This document shows positions 34,290-45,420 of a stretch of 64,000 nucleotides of DNA, one piece after another. The notes beneath the pieces are model-generated. The model was given only the letters and a program-made list of their open reading frames with translations. It had not been told where the DNA came from and did not search any database. Origin of the DNA: Apricaphanius iberus (taxonomy: Eukaryota > Chordata > Actinopteri > Cyprinodontiformes > Aphaniidae); NCBI GenBank assembly GCA_028564705.1, contig JAPXFQ010002711.1, positions 124,001 to 188,000 on the forward strand, given 5' to 3'. The position numbers and the translations under genes are program-made. Positions within the stretch are counted from its first letter, which is position 1. Each line of letters begins with the position of its first letter.

Positions 34290-36980
34290 TCCAAATGGTA
34301 ACGTTTACCATCTGAAAAAAGAAGTCTCTTGTCAAAAACCACCTTAAACTTCTTTATCAAATGATGTGTTTGTTAGATGAAACCCGCTTTTATCGCGTCT
34401 GGTGGTATTTTGGCGTATGTGTGTAGTTCCTTCCACCAGATCTTTGACAGAATCAAAGTTTACAATGTTTGAAGTCTGAATGTTCTGAGTGATGTCCTTC
34501 ACTTTCTAAACACTTTTCTTACTGTGTCTCAGCTGGTAACCATAACTTTTAGGACCTGCAACGACACACTCCCTCTATTGTATCTCCAGGGGGTAATTCG
34601 TTAGTAAGATCCCCCAAATAATTGCCTGTTTTTAACAGTTTTTCATCTTTCCTTGTTATGTACACGATGGAATCCGTGTCCATTTATAGGACTCGTTCTT
34701 GCAGTTTCGACAGATAACTGTACAATTCTAGAAGGGTGTATGCGGTTGTGAATGCTGCTATGAAAACATTGCTGGTACAGTTCGGGGGGGTGCTGTATTT
34801 TTTAGCATACTTCCACTGTAGCAGAACGGAACCTGTATCGAAAAAGTGGACGTAGGAGATGTTGTACAGACCTGAAAACATAAACTGGAAAAACTCCTCT
34901 GATGAGTAATAATCGATGTCTGTGTCAAACCATTTCTCTGCCCAAACTTCCCCATAAACTATTCAGACATAGTTTAGCAACCTGTCTTTTAGCTGGGTTT
35001 ATACAGATTTTTGATGGGTCTAAACCAATCCCCTGATTTGTCTCAAAATCTTTGATGTATTTGTCCCAACTTTCTTGATCGGTGAGGCCGTCTGGGTAAC
35101 CTGACGCCTCCTGTTTTCGTTTTAGAAACGTATGTATGTATAGCCTGTGAATATTTTGTCGCTTTTTTTTTCAAAATGCCATACCTCCATAATCCTGCCT
35201 ATCGTATAACCATGTTTTAAGGCCTCGTTGAATTCTACAGTGACCCACGTACCCTGCAACGGTCTGCCTTTTTGTGTTTATAGGATTCTGTCTGATTATT
35301 TATCGACGCACAAGTGCGACACAGAGTGAAAACCAGTTTTCCATTTGGAATGGGTACAGCAATGTGACATCCTGGTACATCATTTGTTCATCAGAAGCTG
35401 TGGTGTGTCTTAATCGCACAGCATGGGTGCGACCACCATAAAGAGCCTCACGGGGTTGTAGTGGTTCAAGCATTTGGTAACTGGACAAAAGTTGGATGAC
35501 GGCCGGATAATTTTTACACGTCATCCCATTCATGCTCCCAGATGGTCACAACTGTAACGTTGTATTGGTCTGCAATACAACGTCTGCAATCTTTCCATCG
35601 TTTCAGTTTTTTTTCTTTCCCATTTAGTTTTTTTAAAGAACGGGTGTTCTGCATGAGGATAACAATGTTCAACACAACCGTTGAAAAAATAACCCAAGAA
35701 TTAATAGCACCTTGTAGTTCTGCATAACCATCCATATAAAAGCGGCCTATTTTACGCTCTCCTTCATTCAGGGCATGTATAATTTTTATGTTTTCTTTCT
35801 TTGCCATGTGTTCCAGCCATTGAATGAAAACCGTTGACATTGTTCATTGTAACTCGATGGTGATGGGATGGCCAGCGTTTCGGGTTTTAGATAATTGGCT
35901 CTGAAGACTTGCATACGCATACTTGCATGAAATGATTATTTGATTGAAAGGATCCACATTGGCGTCATCAAAGAATTCTCCCCGAATCCTTTTGGATGCC
36001 TTATGCAGAATACGGAATAGACAGTAGAAAATGGCCTGTTCTCTAAAGTCAAATACATTGTGTGACACCTGGCTGTACCACGCATTAAATGTTTCCTGAT
36101 CAGCCGGTGGCATTTCATCAACGCCGTAACATGAGGGGGGCGGGAAGGGACCTCTGTAATACAGATTCTCCTCTGAGGAGAATTTGTGGAGGAAAAATCC
36201 CTTTGACACCTTTGCAAAAACTAGTGCACCAGGCATTCCGGCTAATTTCATGGTTAGAAACGATAAGCTATCGATTAATTTTATTTCATAGTCCTGTTCT
36301 GTGAAACAAAGGATCTTGGCACCCTGCATGATGTGAAATAAAAAATCACGCATGCAAGATAAACCATAAAAAGAACGTTCTGCACCGTCATCTGTTTTTG
36401 TACAAACCAGATAAGGGATGTGTTTATTTTCAACGGATACAAATGTTTCAATGACAAAAAATGCTGTTTTTTGTTAAGCACCGTATCCACAGGAGCGGGC
36501 TGAATGTAGCATAAATGTTCTCTCCTATACTCTGTCTTTACACCACAGACACGACATGTACTTTTGGGACATTTATGCTCGTTCCCAGACTGTTTGTATC
36601 TGCTCCCACAGTCTAAGCATTTTTCATTTACCTGACAAAGGCCTTCAAGGGCTACCTTGTGTTTTTGATAACAGATCTCGTTATAACACAGATGGTTGCA
36701 GTCTGCACAATGCATGAATCGTTTTTTAACTGCTTACAGTTCGTGCCTCGGTATACCGGACAATAACTGCCACAGAAATGGCGCTCAGGCATTTATGGCA
36801 GAAAACAGTGTTGACAGACATACTCTGACCCAAAGAAAGCCTTTAGATTTTTAACCCTATAATAATGGTTTTGATGTAGAAAGAGAAACACAGGGTTTGT
36901 ACTATCAAAAAAATCTGTTTCGACTTTCTGTAATGTTCTACTTGACCCTGTCTATGGAACACCACAATTTTTCTATTGAA
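34290..36980 (-). pseudogene. Maverick protein-primed family B DNA polymerase, decayed
   Basis: Read on the minus strand. The upstream part (36281-36980) has a Cys/His-rich region (CADCNHLCYNEICYQKHK and more CxxC pairs) and FFGSEYVCQHC, typical of the N-terminal half of Maverick polymerases. The middle (35300-36353) is readable in three frames. Motif B (KLCLNSLWG) lies at about 34950-34976 and motif C (MDTDSIVYI) at about 34660-34683, with a stop (TAA) where the motif C Tyr belongs. The C-terminus is recognisable to about 34300. At least six frame breaks are needed. The product would copy the element with a terminal protein primer. Confidence 0.85.
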
Positions 36981-36983
36981 AAT

Positions 36984-37706
36984 TTATTCAAGTTTGCGGA
37001 CGTCTGAAAATGTCACTTGTGTATGTTCTGTAAGCCCTGTGCTGATCTGTAACCTTGGGTTTAAGCCATGAGGTAAACAGATTGCAAAACACACTTCATC
37101 GTTATGATCTTGTAAAATGTATAGATGTGGACTGCACAATTCCTTCCGCGGTGATAAATCTGGTAAAGTATGTATTTCCGTACAATTTAATGGGTATAAG
37201 TCATCATTAGAAACAAGAGTATGCGATTCAGAACAGGATGTTATTTCTGTATTTCGAACAGCAGTTATTGCACATATGGCTTCATGCAATCGGCACAACC
37301 CACTAGGGTAGGCCTCAATTTCACTGATTGAGCGTTTATTTCATCTAAACGGTCGTTAGAAACGGGGGTATGCAATTCGGAACAGGGACATTGGACAATT
37401 TACAGGTTTTATTGCTCTATTTTGAACAGTAGGTATTTCACATACTGCCTCGTACAAATGACGTAACCCACTTGAGTAGGCCTCGATTTCACTGAGGGAG
37501 TGTAATGCAGCGTTTATTTTCTCTAGATGGTCATTGGTATTTGATGTGTTTAAAAGCAGAGGGGAATTGTTATTACCCGTTAGCAGGTCTGAATCTCCCC
37601 GTTGGGACGTTGTCTCATGGGGGGTTGCATCGGTTGAATTTTCTAAAGGATTAGAAACAGTTTAATTTTGTGAAACGGCGTCCCTCGGATTATGTGTGCG
37701 TGACAT
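36984..37706 (-). pseudogene. Polymerase N-terminal or separate ORF with ~169 bp internal repeats
   Basis: ATG at 37706, followed by an early stop (after about 14 codons), then a long readable frame. Two segments encode near-identical peptides starting SEIEAY (S/P)SGL; their DNA (CCCACTAGGGTAGGCC at about 37299 and CCCACTTGAGTAGGCC at about 37468) is spaced 169 bp. The frame at 36984-37298 contains the last copy. It lies directly upstream of the polymerase Cys-rich part, so it is either the start of the polymerase gene or a small separate gene. No domain recognised. Confidence 0.5.
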
Positions 37707-37818
37707 CTTGTTTAATTATTTTTAAAGCAGTGTTTGACACAAGATGTAGGTTTTTTTTAAAGGTAACAATTTTACTCACATTTTCTCAACCAACTTTAAA
37801 CAGAGCTCACACAGTTGA

Positions 37819-39050
37819 TTAATCGTGGTTATTGTTCTTTCTAAAGTGTTCTGGATCCGCGCTACGCTGGTTTCTTTTCTCTTTCTCTTCGTCTGTGGTG
37901 TATTTTTCTTTCTTTGCTCTTTTTCTTCCTATAATAAACGAGAAAAAAATATATTAAGCAACTCTGTGTAGATACAGCAGTTACTGTCATGATAAAAAAA
38001 AGAAGCAGCGTAGCAAACACACAGTCCCAGGAAGAACAGTAATACAAGAACACACGCACAAAGTCCTGAGAAGAGTAGCAATACAAGAACACACACACAC
38101 ACAGTCCCAAGAAGGCCAGTAATACAAGAACACACATGCGCAAAGTCCTGAGAAGGGTAGCAATACAAGAACACCCACACACACAGTCCCAAGAAGGCCA
38201 GTAATACAAGAACACACACCTGTCAGCGGTCTTGTGGCTCCGGATGTACTGGGCTGTTCATCAATGTTTACTGCTGCTGTTTATCAATGTTTACTGCTGT
38301 TGAATAAGAAAGCGTTAACATGAATATGGATACAGAAACATTTATGAAATTAAATAAACACGTTAATTACGCACCACGCTGTATCTCAGAGACCTGTGAG
38401 GCGGTGTGTAGATTTTCTTCGTTTTCGATGATGATCGGTGGTTCTGTGGGGTATTAAAAGCCATGTTAATATGATATATATATCAAATAAAATGCTCTGA
38501 ATACGCACCATACTGTACTGCAGATGACTGAGGATCGGACGATGCTCTTTTGTTTATGGGGTCATCGATTATGCCCCTTTCACTGATTTCTTTGTGATAT
38601 GAAAGCCATGTCAATATGACATAATAATTATTATATATTTAAAAAAATGCTTTGAATACATACCAGACTATAAACCGGCGAAGCGGATGGGTTTCCCTCT
38701 TGTATCAAATCTGTGATTATGCCCCTTTCACTGATTTCTGTGTGATATGAAAGCCATGTCAATATGATATAATAATTATTATTTATATAATATTTAATAA
38801 TAATTATTAATTATTATTATAATAATAATTAATAATTATATATTAACTAAAACTCTTTAAAATGTCAATACCTGATGGATTCATGGAAGCGGGGAACAGC
38901 TGGACCTCATGCACAGATCGTCTTGGGGCATCTACAAAGCATATTATTATTATTATTATTTTTAAACCGACGCGATAGAAATTAAAAAATTATCACCAAC
39001 CCGTAGCGGCATACGTGACTTGCAAGGGTGTCACTGTTCTATCCCACTCT

Positions 39051-39094
<44 letters not shown>

Positions 39095-39334
39095 TGTTTT
39101 TGTCTCTCTTTGTAAAAAGGTACTTTGTATAAAATAAATAACAAAATATATGTTATTCTAATTCCAAAACAAACATTTAAGATTAATCAAACAGTCTCTC
39201 ACCGATCCAGATTATTGATCCGATGGAATGATGGATTTGTACCGTTTGTACTAGAGAGAAAAATGTAGGTTTAAGCTGATTTAGAGAAGGCGAAAGTTTG
39301 TTTTTCGCGTAAGAAAATTACCAGCTCTTCTCAT
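37819..39334 (-). CDS. Micro-exon gene next to Maverick polymerase, unknown function
   Basis: On the minus strand, short intervals with good AG/GT borders line up: 39334-39322 (ATG start, 13 nt), 39250-39203, 39048-39001, 38931-38872, 38737-38664, 38589-38509, 38443-38375, 38273-38220, 37928-37819 (stop TAA). Every intron is phase 1 except after 38737-38664, whose 74 nt would shift the frame. Leaving that exon out gives one continuous frame of 483 nt (160 residues). That exon and the next (81 nt) both begin with the same 23 bases, so one is a duplicate. The product is hydrophilic, with Ser/Pro-rich middle parts and a very basic/acidic C-terminus containing GRKRAKKEK, a likely nuclear localisation signal. 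No family recognised. It ends 113 bp upstream of the Maverick ORF at 37706 on the same strand. Confidence 0.55.
38010..38220. repeat. Minisatellite in the last intron of the micro-exon gene
   Basis: Alternating ~60 bp units: ACAGTCCCAAGAAGGCCAGT and AAAGTCCTGAGAAGGGTAGC, each followed by AATACAAGAACAC. About 3.5 units are present, forming a ~122 bp two-part period. Open frames seen here on the minus strand are repeat artefacts. Confidence 0.85.
38765..38850. repeat. AT-only palindrome-rich tract
   Basis: Almost pure A/T with AATAATTATTATT and its complement in close succession, able to fold into hairpins. It lies in an intron of the micro-exon gene. Confidence 0.75.
39054..39092. repeat. (GA)n microsatellite, polypyrimidine tract on minus
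   Basis: About 18 GA units. On the minus strand it is (CT)n and lies just before the acceptor of the exon 39048-39001, so it would form that exon's polypyrimidine tract. Confidence 0.9.
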
Positions 39335-39552
39335 ATGGAACGCGAAAGTGTTCAAAATTAAATAAATAAATGCAACATTATGAAATAAATATCAGCATGA
39401 ATAAATATTTAATAAAAATATAATTTGACAATGAAATTATTAAAAACTGAATTTATTTCAAATGCAACGCCCATTTTTTAAAATATTTTTCATAATTCTT
39501 TTATTTTAGATTATACATTTGTATAATATATATATATATATTTCATTAAATA
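39331..39552 (-). repeat. Inverted repeat arm 1 (possible Maverick TIR)
   Basis: About 220 bp that matches 46998-47222 in reverse orientation with scattered differences. Shared landmarks are AAGTGTTCAAAATTAAATAA, GAAATAAATATCAGCATGAA, ATGAAATTATTAAAAACTGA and a terminal ATATATTTCATTA. The micro-exon gene ATG (39334) is at its inner edge. Gene content on the left and none on the right suggest it could be the right terminal repeat of the Maverick. The tips do not prove this. Confidence 0.75.
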
Positions 39553-39952
39553 TGTATTTCATTGCAATTTACTTGATAATAATATAAATTATTTTAAGAC
39601 AATTTTATTTAATTCCATCAGTATTCCAATTTCTCTTTTTCCCAAAGTCAGGTTTTATTTCATAATAAGGTTTTTCATAATGGTGTATTTATTTCAAAAA
39701 GCTATTTAAGAACTGAAGTTGTCCGTCAGCCAATTGTAATCAGCGGTTGAGACCTGGATGCTGATTGGCTGGAACTAAGATTAGTCTTCCTGGATAGCCG
39801 TTGTTGTGGCTCTGTGAGCAGCCGGATGAGCAGCCAGCAGCATGCTGAGTAAAGGGTCGGAGCTGCAGGAACTTTGTTCAGCTCTGGTTGCTCTAACAGG
39901 TCATATTGAGAGGAATAACTTATCATGAACCGTATCATGAACCTTGACTTCT
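39553..39952. other. Intergenic DNA with a possible + strand first exon
   Basis: GATTGGCTG (about 39762) and CCAATTG (about 39731) resemble CCAAT boxes. An ATG at 39841 opens MLSKGSELQELCSALVAL and reaches a potential GT at about 39900, a weak donor. No downstream exon was found, so this is only a candidate. Confidence 0.25.
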
Positions 39953-42450
39953 TGATTTAGCATTATAGCAGTCTAAAACTGTAGATACCTCTAATTATAT
40001 GATTTATTTATGCTTTGAAGCGTAGACAAGGATATAAATGTGCTAAGCAATGCCCGTGAAAACGTGATAACCTCTTTATTAGTTTTAACACCGGTAAAGC
40101 TAACATTGCCATTAAGTTATCCTTCATGGTACATGATATGAATTAAAATGATCAGAGTAGCTTTAACATGCATGTTTACTCTAATAATACTGTAACTCTA
40201 CTTGTATAGCGCTTTATTTATTCCCTACGGACCCCAAAGCAAATGCAGTCAATTAAACATTCATTCTCACACTGTTGATGTCAAGCTATGTTGTAGCTAC
40301 AGCTGCCCTGGGGTGAAGTGTGTTGCCCAAGGACACAAAGAACAAGACAGCCAGGGCTCGAACTGCCAAACCTTCTATTGCAGGTCTGACTCCAATCTCC
40401 TGAGCCATGGTAACCCGTTTATATTTTGGAGGTACATTTTATGCTAGTGTGACAACCACAAATACCCAATTTTTGTTAACTTCAAATCTCAATTGCCTTT
40501 GCATACCTTTTGTCTCATGGTTATTGTTTGTTAAATGAAAGCACTCATCGCAAAGATGATTGTGTTTAGGTATAAGAATGAGACTCCTGAGACTGAACAA
40601 GTTTTCAACTGATGGTTTTGGCACCATCAATAATAATAATGCCGCCGTCTAAATTTATAGTTGACCCTTTCTTTAGCAATGCTTCTTCTCCGATCTTTTG
40701 GTTTTCAGCAACAGGAATTGCACTGTGGACTTTCTACGGTATCGAACTTCATGTCGTGCTCCACATTAATTGGGCAGAAAAACTATTTTAAATGTTTCAC
40801 GTAAATTATGTTACTGAAATTGTATGTATATATTGCTTTCCATTTTATAAATAATGTGTTATATTGTTCATGAAAAGTAATATTTTCCTGTAACCTGCTA
40901 CTTTTGTAATGCGTTATATTGGGTACTAAGGATGATTCATGGAAATTATGTCCATTACTATTTCAATCTCTACACAGCTTTCTAAACGTATTTATAAACA
41001 TTTTAACATCTTAAAAATTTTAAAAGTTATTACTCTTTGTGTGAACTTTATCCAAATTATTATGATTATAGACTGGATTACACACAAACCAAGAAGAAAT
41101 TCTGGATCTGTCTCTCCTAGCTGCACTCAGCGCTCAAAAGAACCATCTCAAATCTCAACCACTTTAGTTTAGTTAGCTGCAATTTCATGTTTATTTCTCC
41201 CCTTCCTCCCATTTCCACTTTCTGTTTTTTTTTTCATGTTTCTGAGGTTTTTTATTATAAATCCTTTAAAACTCCTTTCATCAGTTAATTTTGTTTTCAT
41301 CCATGACAAGAGCTCTATATTTACAGTCAAGTTACAAATTAAATATCATAAATGTTGATGATGCAATAATGTATGGAAAATAATTAACGGTTTTGGGGTA
41401 AGTGAGTGTGGCATTATAATTTGGACAAAAGCAGCAGCATTCTGTATAAGTAATAGTTTACATGAGATTAAGATGCCCTGACATACTTCTATAGCATGCT
41501 TTAATCCTTTAAAAATGTATGCCAACCTGAAATATTTGACTCTGCCAAATTAGTTGATGGATTCTCTTGTTTTATGAATAATACTTAGGGATACTTCTGT
41601 TCGACTGAATAGAACAAAATAGGCCAACTTATTTTTAGTCTCTTTTTATCATGGATTTGGTTATGTTCTTGAATGTTTTACTCCCTCCTTAAATCTTTTT
41701 AATTAATTCCATGTACCATGAAAGATAACTTCATGTCAATGTTATTTTTACCGGTGTTAAAACAAAACAAGAGGTTATCACGTTTTCACCGGTATTGCTT
41801 AGCACATTTATATCCTTGCCTACGCTTTAAAGCATAAATAAATCATATAATTAGAGGTATCCAGGTAAATAGCCATCTTCTCTTTTAACATTAGTTTTGT
41901 GTTTTTCCTAATCTTCAAGTCCAACCATAGAAACTTGACAATGGCGTCCTTTTCTTGTTCAGCCAAGCACAGCCCACTTTCCTCAACATGTGACATCTAA
42001 AATTGTTTTCGGGTCTGACAAGAATGACGTAAAGACCTCCAGTGGTACAACACATGTACCTGTTAACGGAGAAAAAATTTGAGTATTAGATTAACTGAAA
42101 GGGTTTTTTACAGGGACGATACTTAGATTTGGTCTCTAACCTAAAGGAGAGAATAACTCTGGGCTTGGAAAGGTAACTAATATTCAATGGTTCCTCATAT
42201 TAATTGGATGCTGCGGTTATTTTCTAAATAAATGCCATTGATGCTGTAAATAACAAAAACACATTCAACGTTACCCCTGAATCTAGTGAAATTATATACA
42301 AACATAATCACTGAATAAATGGTCCAGGTAGAGTTCTACCTATTGAACATATGCATCTTCATGAAATTGTGGATATACATATTTGCTCTGCAATAATTCT
42401 TCTAATCCAAGCATCTAACTTGTTTTAGACTGCTATAATGCTAAATCAAC
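39953..42450. mobile_element. DNA element with ~190 bp inverted repeats, interrupted
   Basis: The left arm (39953-40150) begins TTGATTTAGCATTATAGCAG. It is repeated inverted at 41700-41861 plus 42424-42448. The right arm is split by ~560 bp of unrelated DNA (41862-42423). The interior holds a SINE and A/T-rich non-coding sequence with no transposase. No target duplication was found. Superfamily unknown. Confidence 0.65.
40200..40412 (-). repeat. tRNA-derived SINE, minus strand
   Basis: On the minus strand: CCATGGCTCAGGAGATTGG, then a degenerate B box GCAGTTCGAGCCC, then TCCTTGGGCAACACACTTCA and a final AAAGCGCTATACAAG. This is the same general design as the SINE at 8.2 kb, but more diverged. 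Confidence 0.75.
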
Positions 42451-42896
42451 AGCCAATGTGATCAGGATCTTAGTGTTACACATGCAATTGATTTTCACAA
42501 AGAAACTGTCCTGTCACCTCATTGTCTATATAGATGGTACACAGAACAGTTTTGGTTCACCTCATTTCTCTTAACTCCATTGCTGAGAACTTTTCCACTT
42601 GAAGACAGCTTTTATCTACCAAATCAACTTTTGTGTTTCGTTTGATCAATACTGAAAAGAACAGATGTTTGCAGATAGACTAGAAATTTCCCCAAAAGGC
42701 AATGTGGGTTATTTTAACAAGTAACTTAGAAGTTTAGAGAGAAAAATGCAGAAGTTAACTGAATCATTTGTAGTTATCAACTACTTCGCCCTGTCTCAAT
42801 ATAAACTACTCCCTACTACTTCTGGTTCTTTAAACTTTTGCATCAACTTTAAAAAAAGTTTTTATTTTTCACTAATTTAACAAATGAGTATATAAT

Positions 42897-43690
42897 TCAA
42901 TTCAATTCAGTTTATTTATATAGCGCCGTTTCACAACAGATGTCATCTCAAGGCATTTTACAAGAAGAGTTATTACACTACAATGTTTAATGTAGAAATT
43001 AGAGAACCACAGAAGATTGTGTCGTGTAATTCTCAGCAATCCCTCACACTGAGCAAGCATGAAGCGACAGTGGAAAGGAAAAACTCCCTTTTTACAGGAA
43101 GAAACCTCCAGCAGAACCAGGCTCAGCACAAGCGGTCATCTGCTGAGACCGTCTGTGGTTTGGAGAAAACAGAACAGAGATACAGAACAGAGACACAGAA
43201 AGACCAACAGAACTGATGCAGAAGTTTGTTGTAGGACGTGGAGAACTTTCCGTCACTGCAATGCCATCTTAGTCAGGGTCGTCAAACAGGGCGGGTCAGG
43301 AGCACCTACCTAGGAAGAGACTAAGAGAAAGCAGATTAGCGCTTGAACTGACAGCACATTATGCAGTTGGGGAGAAGTAGGAGAGAAAGTAGGAACAGAC
43401 CCTAATAATGTCCTCCAACAGCCTAGCCTAAAGCAACATAGCTACTAACATTAACCTAGCGACTAGGAGACCTAGCTACTAACACTTTCTACCTGGCTTA
43501 GATTAACCTATCTCTACCTAGCTACTCTACCTCTTCCTATCTCTTCCTAGCTTTTGACACTCTACCTGGCTACTAACATTAACCTGTCTCCTAGCTACTA
43601 GGAGACCTAGCTACTAACACTCTCTACTTGGCTTACATTAATCTATCTCTACCTAGCTACTCTACCTCTTCATATACCATACATCCATAA
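42897..43690 (-). mobile_element. 5'-truncated L2 LINE, 3' UTR only
   Basis: On the minus strand it matches the 3' UTR of the intact L2 (56105-57219): TAGTAGCTAGGTCTCCTAGT, GAGGTTTCTTCCTGTAAAAA, TGCCTTGAGATGACATCTGT, GGCGCTATATAAATAAACTG and the GAATT tail. It includes a tandemly repeated TAGCTAGGTAGAGATAG-type tract (43440-43690). It has no 28S insert, so it serves as an empty-site reference for the intact copy. Confidence 0.9.
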
Positions 43691-44330
43691 ACACATTCTC
43701 AAATACAACTCTAGCTTTACAATGGTTCCAAAATGTATTTTGGAACAACAACAACATATTTTAGCTGTTATGTTATAGATATAAATTCTGTGAAGATTTT
43801 TTTTTCTTTCTATGCATAGATGTATTTAAGAGACTAGAGGAAAACTGTTTTGTTGGTCATTCAAATCCTAAGCAGAAGATGGTAACAGACCAACAGTTAG
43901 AAAAAGCCGATTGTGCTAACTCTACACTTGCAGAACTTGCACCGGTTAAAAAAAGTCATCATGGTTAAAGTGAAGAGCCCCGAGCCAGAGCGTACAAAAT
44001 GAAATGTTTTTTACTTTCCAATTTCACAATCATTCACCAACAAATACTTCAAGCTTCCATGTAGGCGAGGTGGACTGAGTGATACAAAACAGATACTTGA
44101 GAATTAATGTATTTTTTAGGCATTTAGTCCCAAAAGTTAAAGAAGCTCTATGAGCTTTTTCTCTGTGATTTTGATATTCTTAATATTTATTGCTGAGAGT
44201 TGGAGGTAAGATAGCATCTATACTTTAAAAAAGGATAAACTATTAAAAGAGGGTTGGACCAGTTTTTCGGAACAACCCATGATGTGACAAAAACATATGT
44301 CGGTTTATCGCATCTACACCTAAACACTGG
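43691..44330. other. Non-coding stretch, nothing recognised
   Basis: A/T-rich DNA without exon-like or repeat-boundary signals that I can support. Confidence 0.45.
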
Positions 44331-44346
44331 TGCTCCTGCTGATTAC

Positions 44347-44510
44347 CTCTCAATTTGCAAATGTTATGATATTTCCACTGTAAAGATATGCAGGCATGAG
44401 CCCCAAAACTGTCTAGAACAGTTTTCACAGCCTTCTTGAAAGCAGAAGGTACCCAGTCCTCAATTTGATCCGTTTGATTCTCTTGTTCCATGGTGGAAAT
44501 CTGGGTTTCA
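44347..44510 (-). CDS. Possible coding exon, phase-1 end, unknown
   Basis: On the minus strand the acceptor TTTTCAG precedes 44510, an ATG lies at 44491-44489, and a donor GAG|GTAATC follows 44347. The exon codes 48 residues beginning MEQENQTDQIEDW and ends in phase 1. No family recognised. Phase 1 would be compatible with splicing to the micro-exon series at 39.25 kb, which makes it an alternative 5' end for that gene. The distance and the intervening repeats make this speculative. Confidence 0.3.
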
Positions 44511-44941
44511 CTGAAAAGAGGAAAGTCTTTTGCTGTAGCCAACGTAGGATTTTTATCCAGAGTTGTAGAAGTTCATTTATCACATGTTGTCATGGAGGGA
44601 ATTCCAATGGACAATTCAGAAAATTGAATGCACAAATCCCAATCCTTTTGAATTTTAACTCTCTTTCTATCAACGTGTGATAGATAATTCTTCCTTAACA
44701 TGGTTGTATTTTGCTGCTACTTTAGGTGTTGGTACCTGATCCAATGAATGGTGCAGACGAGGTGATGAGACACTTGACAAATAAACAGTCTTCAAGATTT
44801 CAGAGTAGTGTATAGCGGACCTAATTTCATGGAAGACAGGAAGCATTGGTTAGAGACCCGAATAGGGAGAGATTAACAGATTGTGCTGATAATTGATTTT
44901 AAACACACGGATGTTAAAATGTGGAAGCTATGCTTACCTGT

Positions 44942-45420
44942 AGATATGGTACAGATTGGATGAGTTTCTCTGACCAATGTCAGGAGTTAAAGCACCGGAT
45001 GAAAGGAGATCACATTCTACAAGGGGTTTTAGAAGAATGACCAGAGTAGGAGGTCCATAGGTCATGTGTGTGTGTCTTATACTGAGGTCCGCCCCAGGAG
45101 GGGGACAGGAGGGCGGTGTGTTCAGATCATAGACTTTAAAAAAGAATAGACAGCACCTCCTCACTCCTCCCCGTTTACCAGAATGACAAACTTTCATGGG
45201 GGAATTCATGGCGGATTCACACACTCCTCCTCCCCAGCTCTGACGAAGCATGGTCCTAAAAAGGGCATAGGGGCGGGATCTTCACTATAGACTCTGCCCT
45301 CGCGGGGCGTGTATGGACGTGTAGTTCGGTCGTAATCATGCCCATTCTGCTCCCGCGTCGTTAGCTCTGATGCTAAACTTGGCTCGGCCCCCTCATTAAT
45401 TATGCAAGATTTCAAAAAAT
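44942..45420 (-). promoter_or_regulatory. Possible CpG-type promoter and non-coding first exon
   Basis: The minus strand from about 45420 to 45180 is GC-richer than its surroundings and contains CpGs and GC-box-like CCCGCCCCT. A good donor (CTACAG|GTAAGC) is at 44941-44942. Together with the ATG exon at 44510-44347 this looks like a 5' UTR exon plus first coding exon. Open frames through it have no domain. Confidence 0.3.

Noticed and set aside
37862..38219. Overlapping minus-strand open frames with repeated Leu/Cys-rich peptides
   Set aside because: They are translations of the ~60 bp minisatellite in all three frames. The real exon here is 37928-37819.
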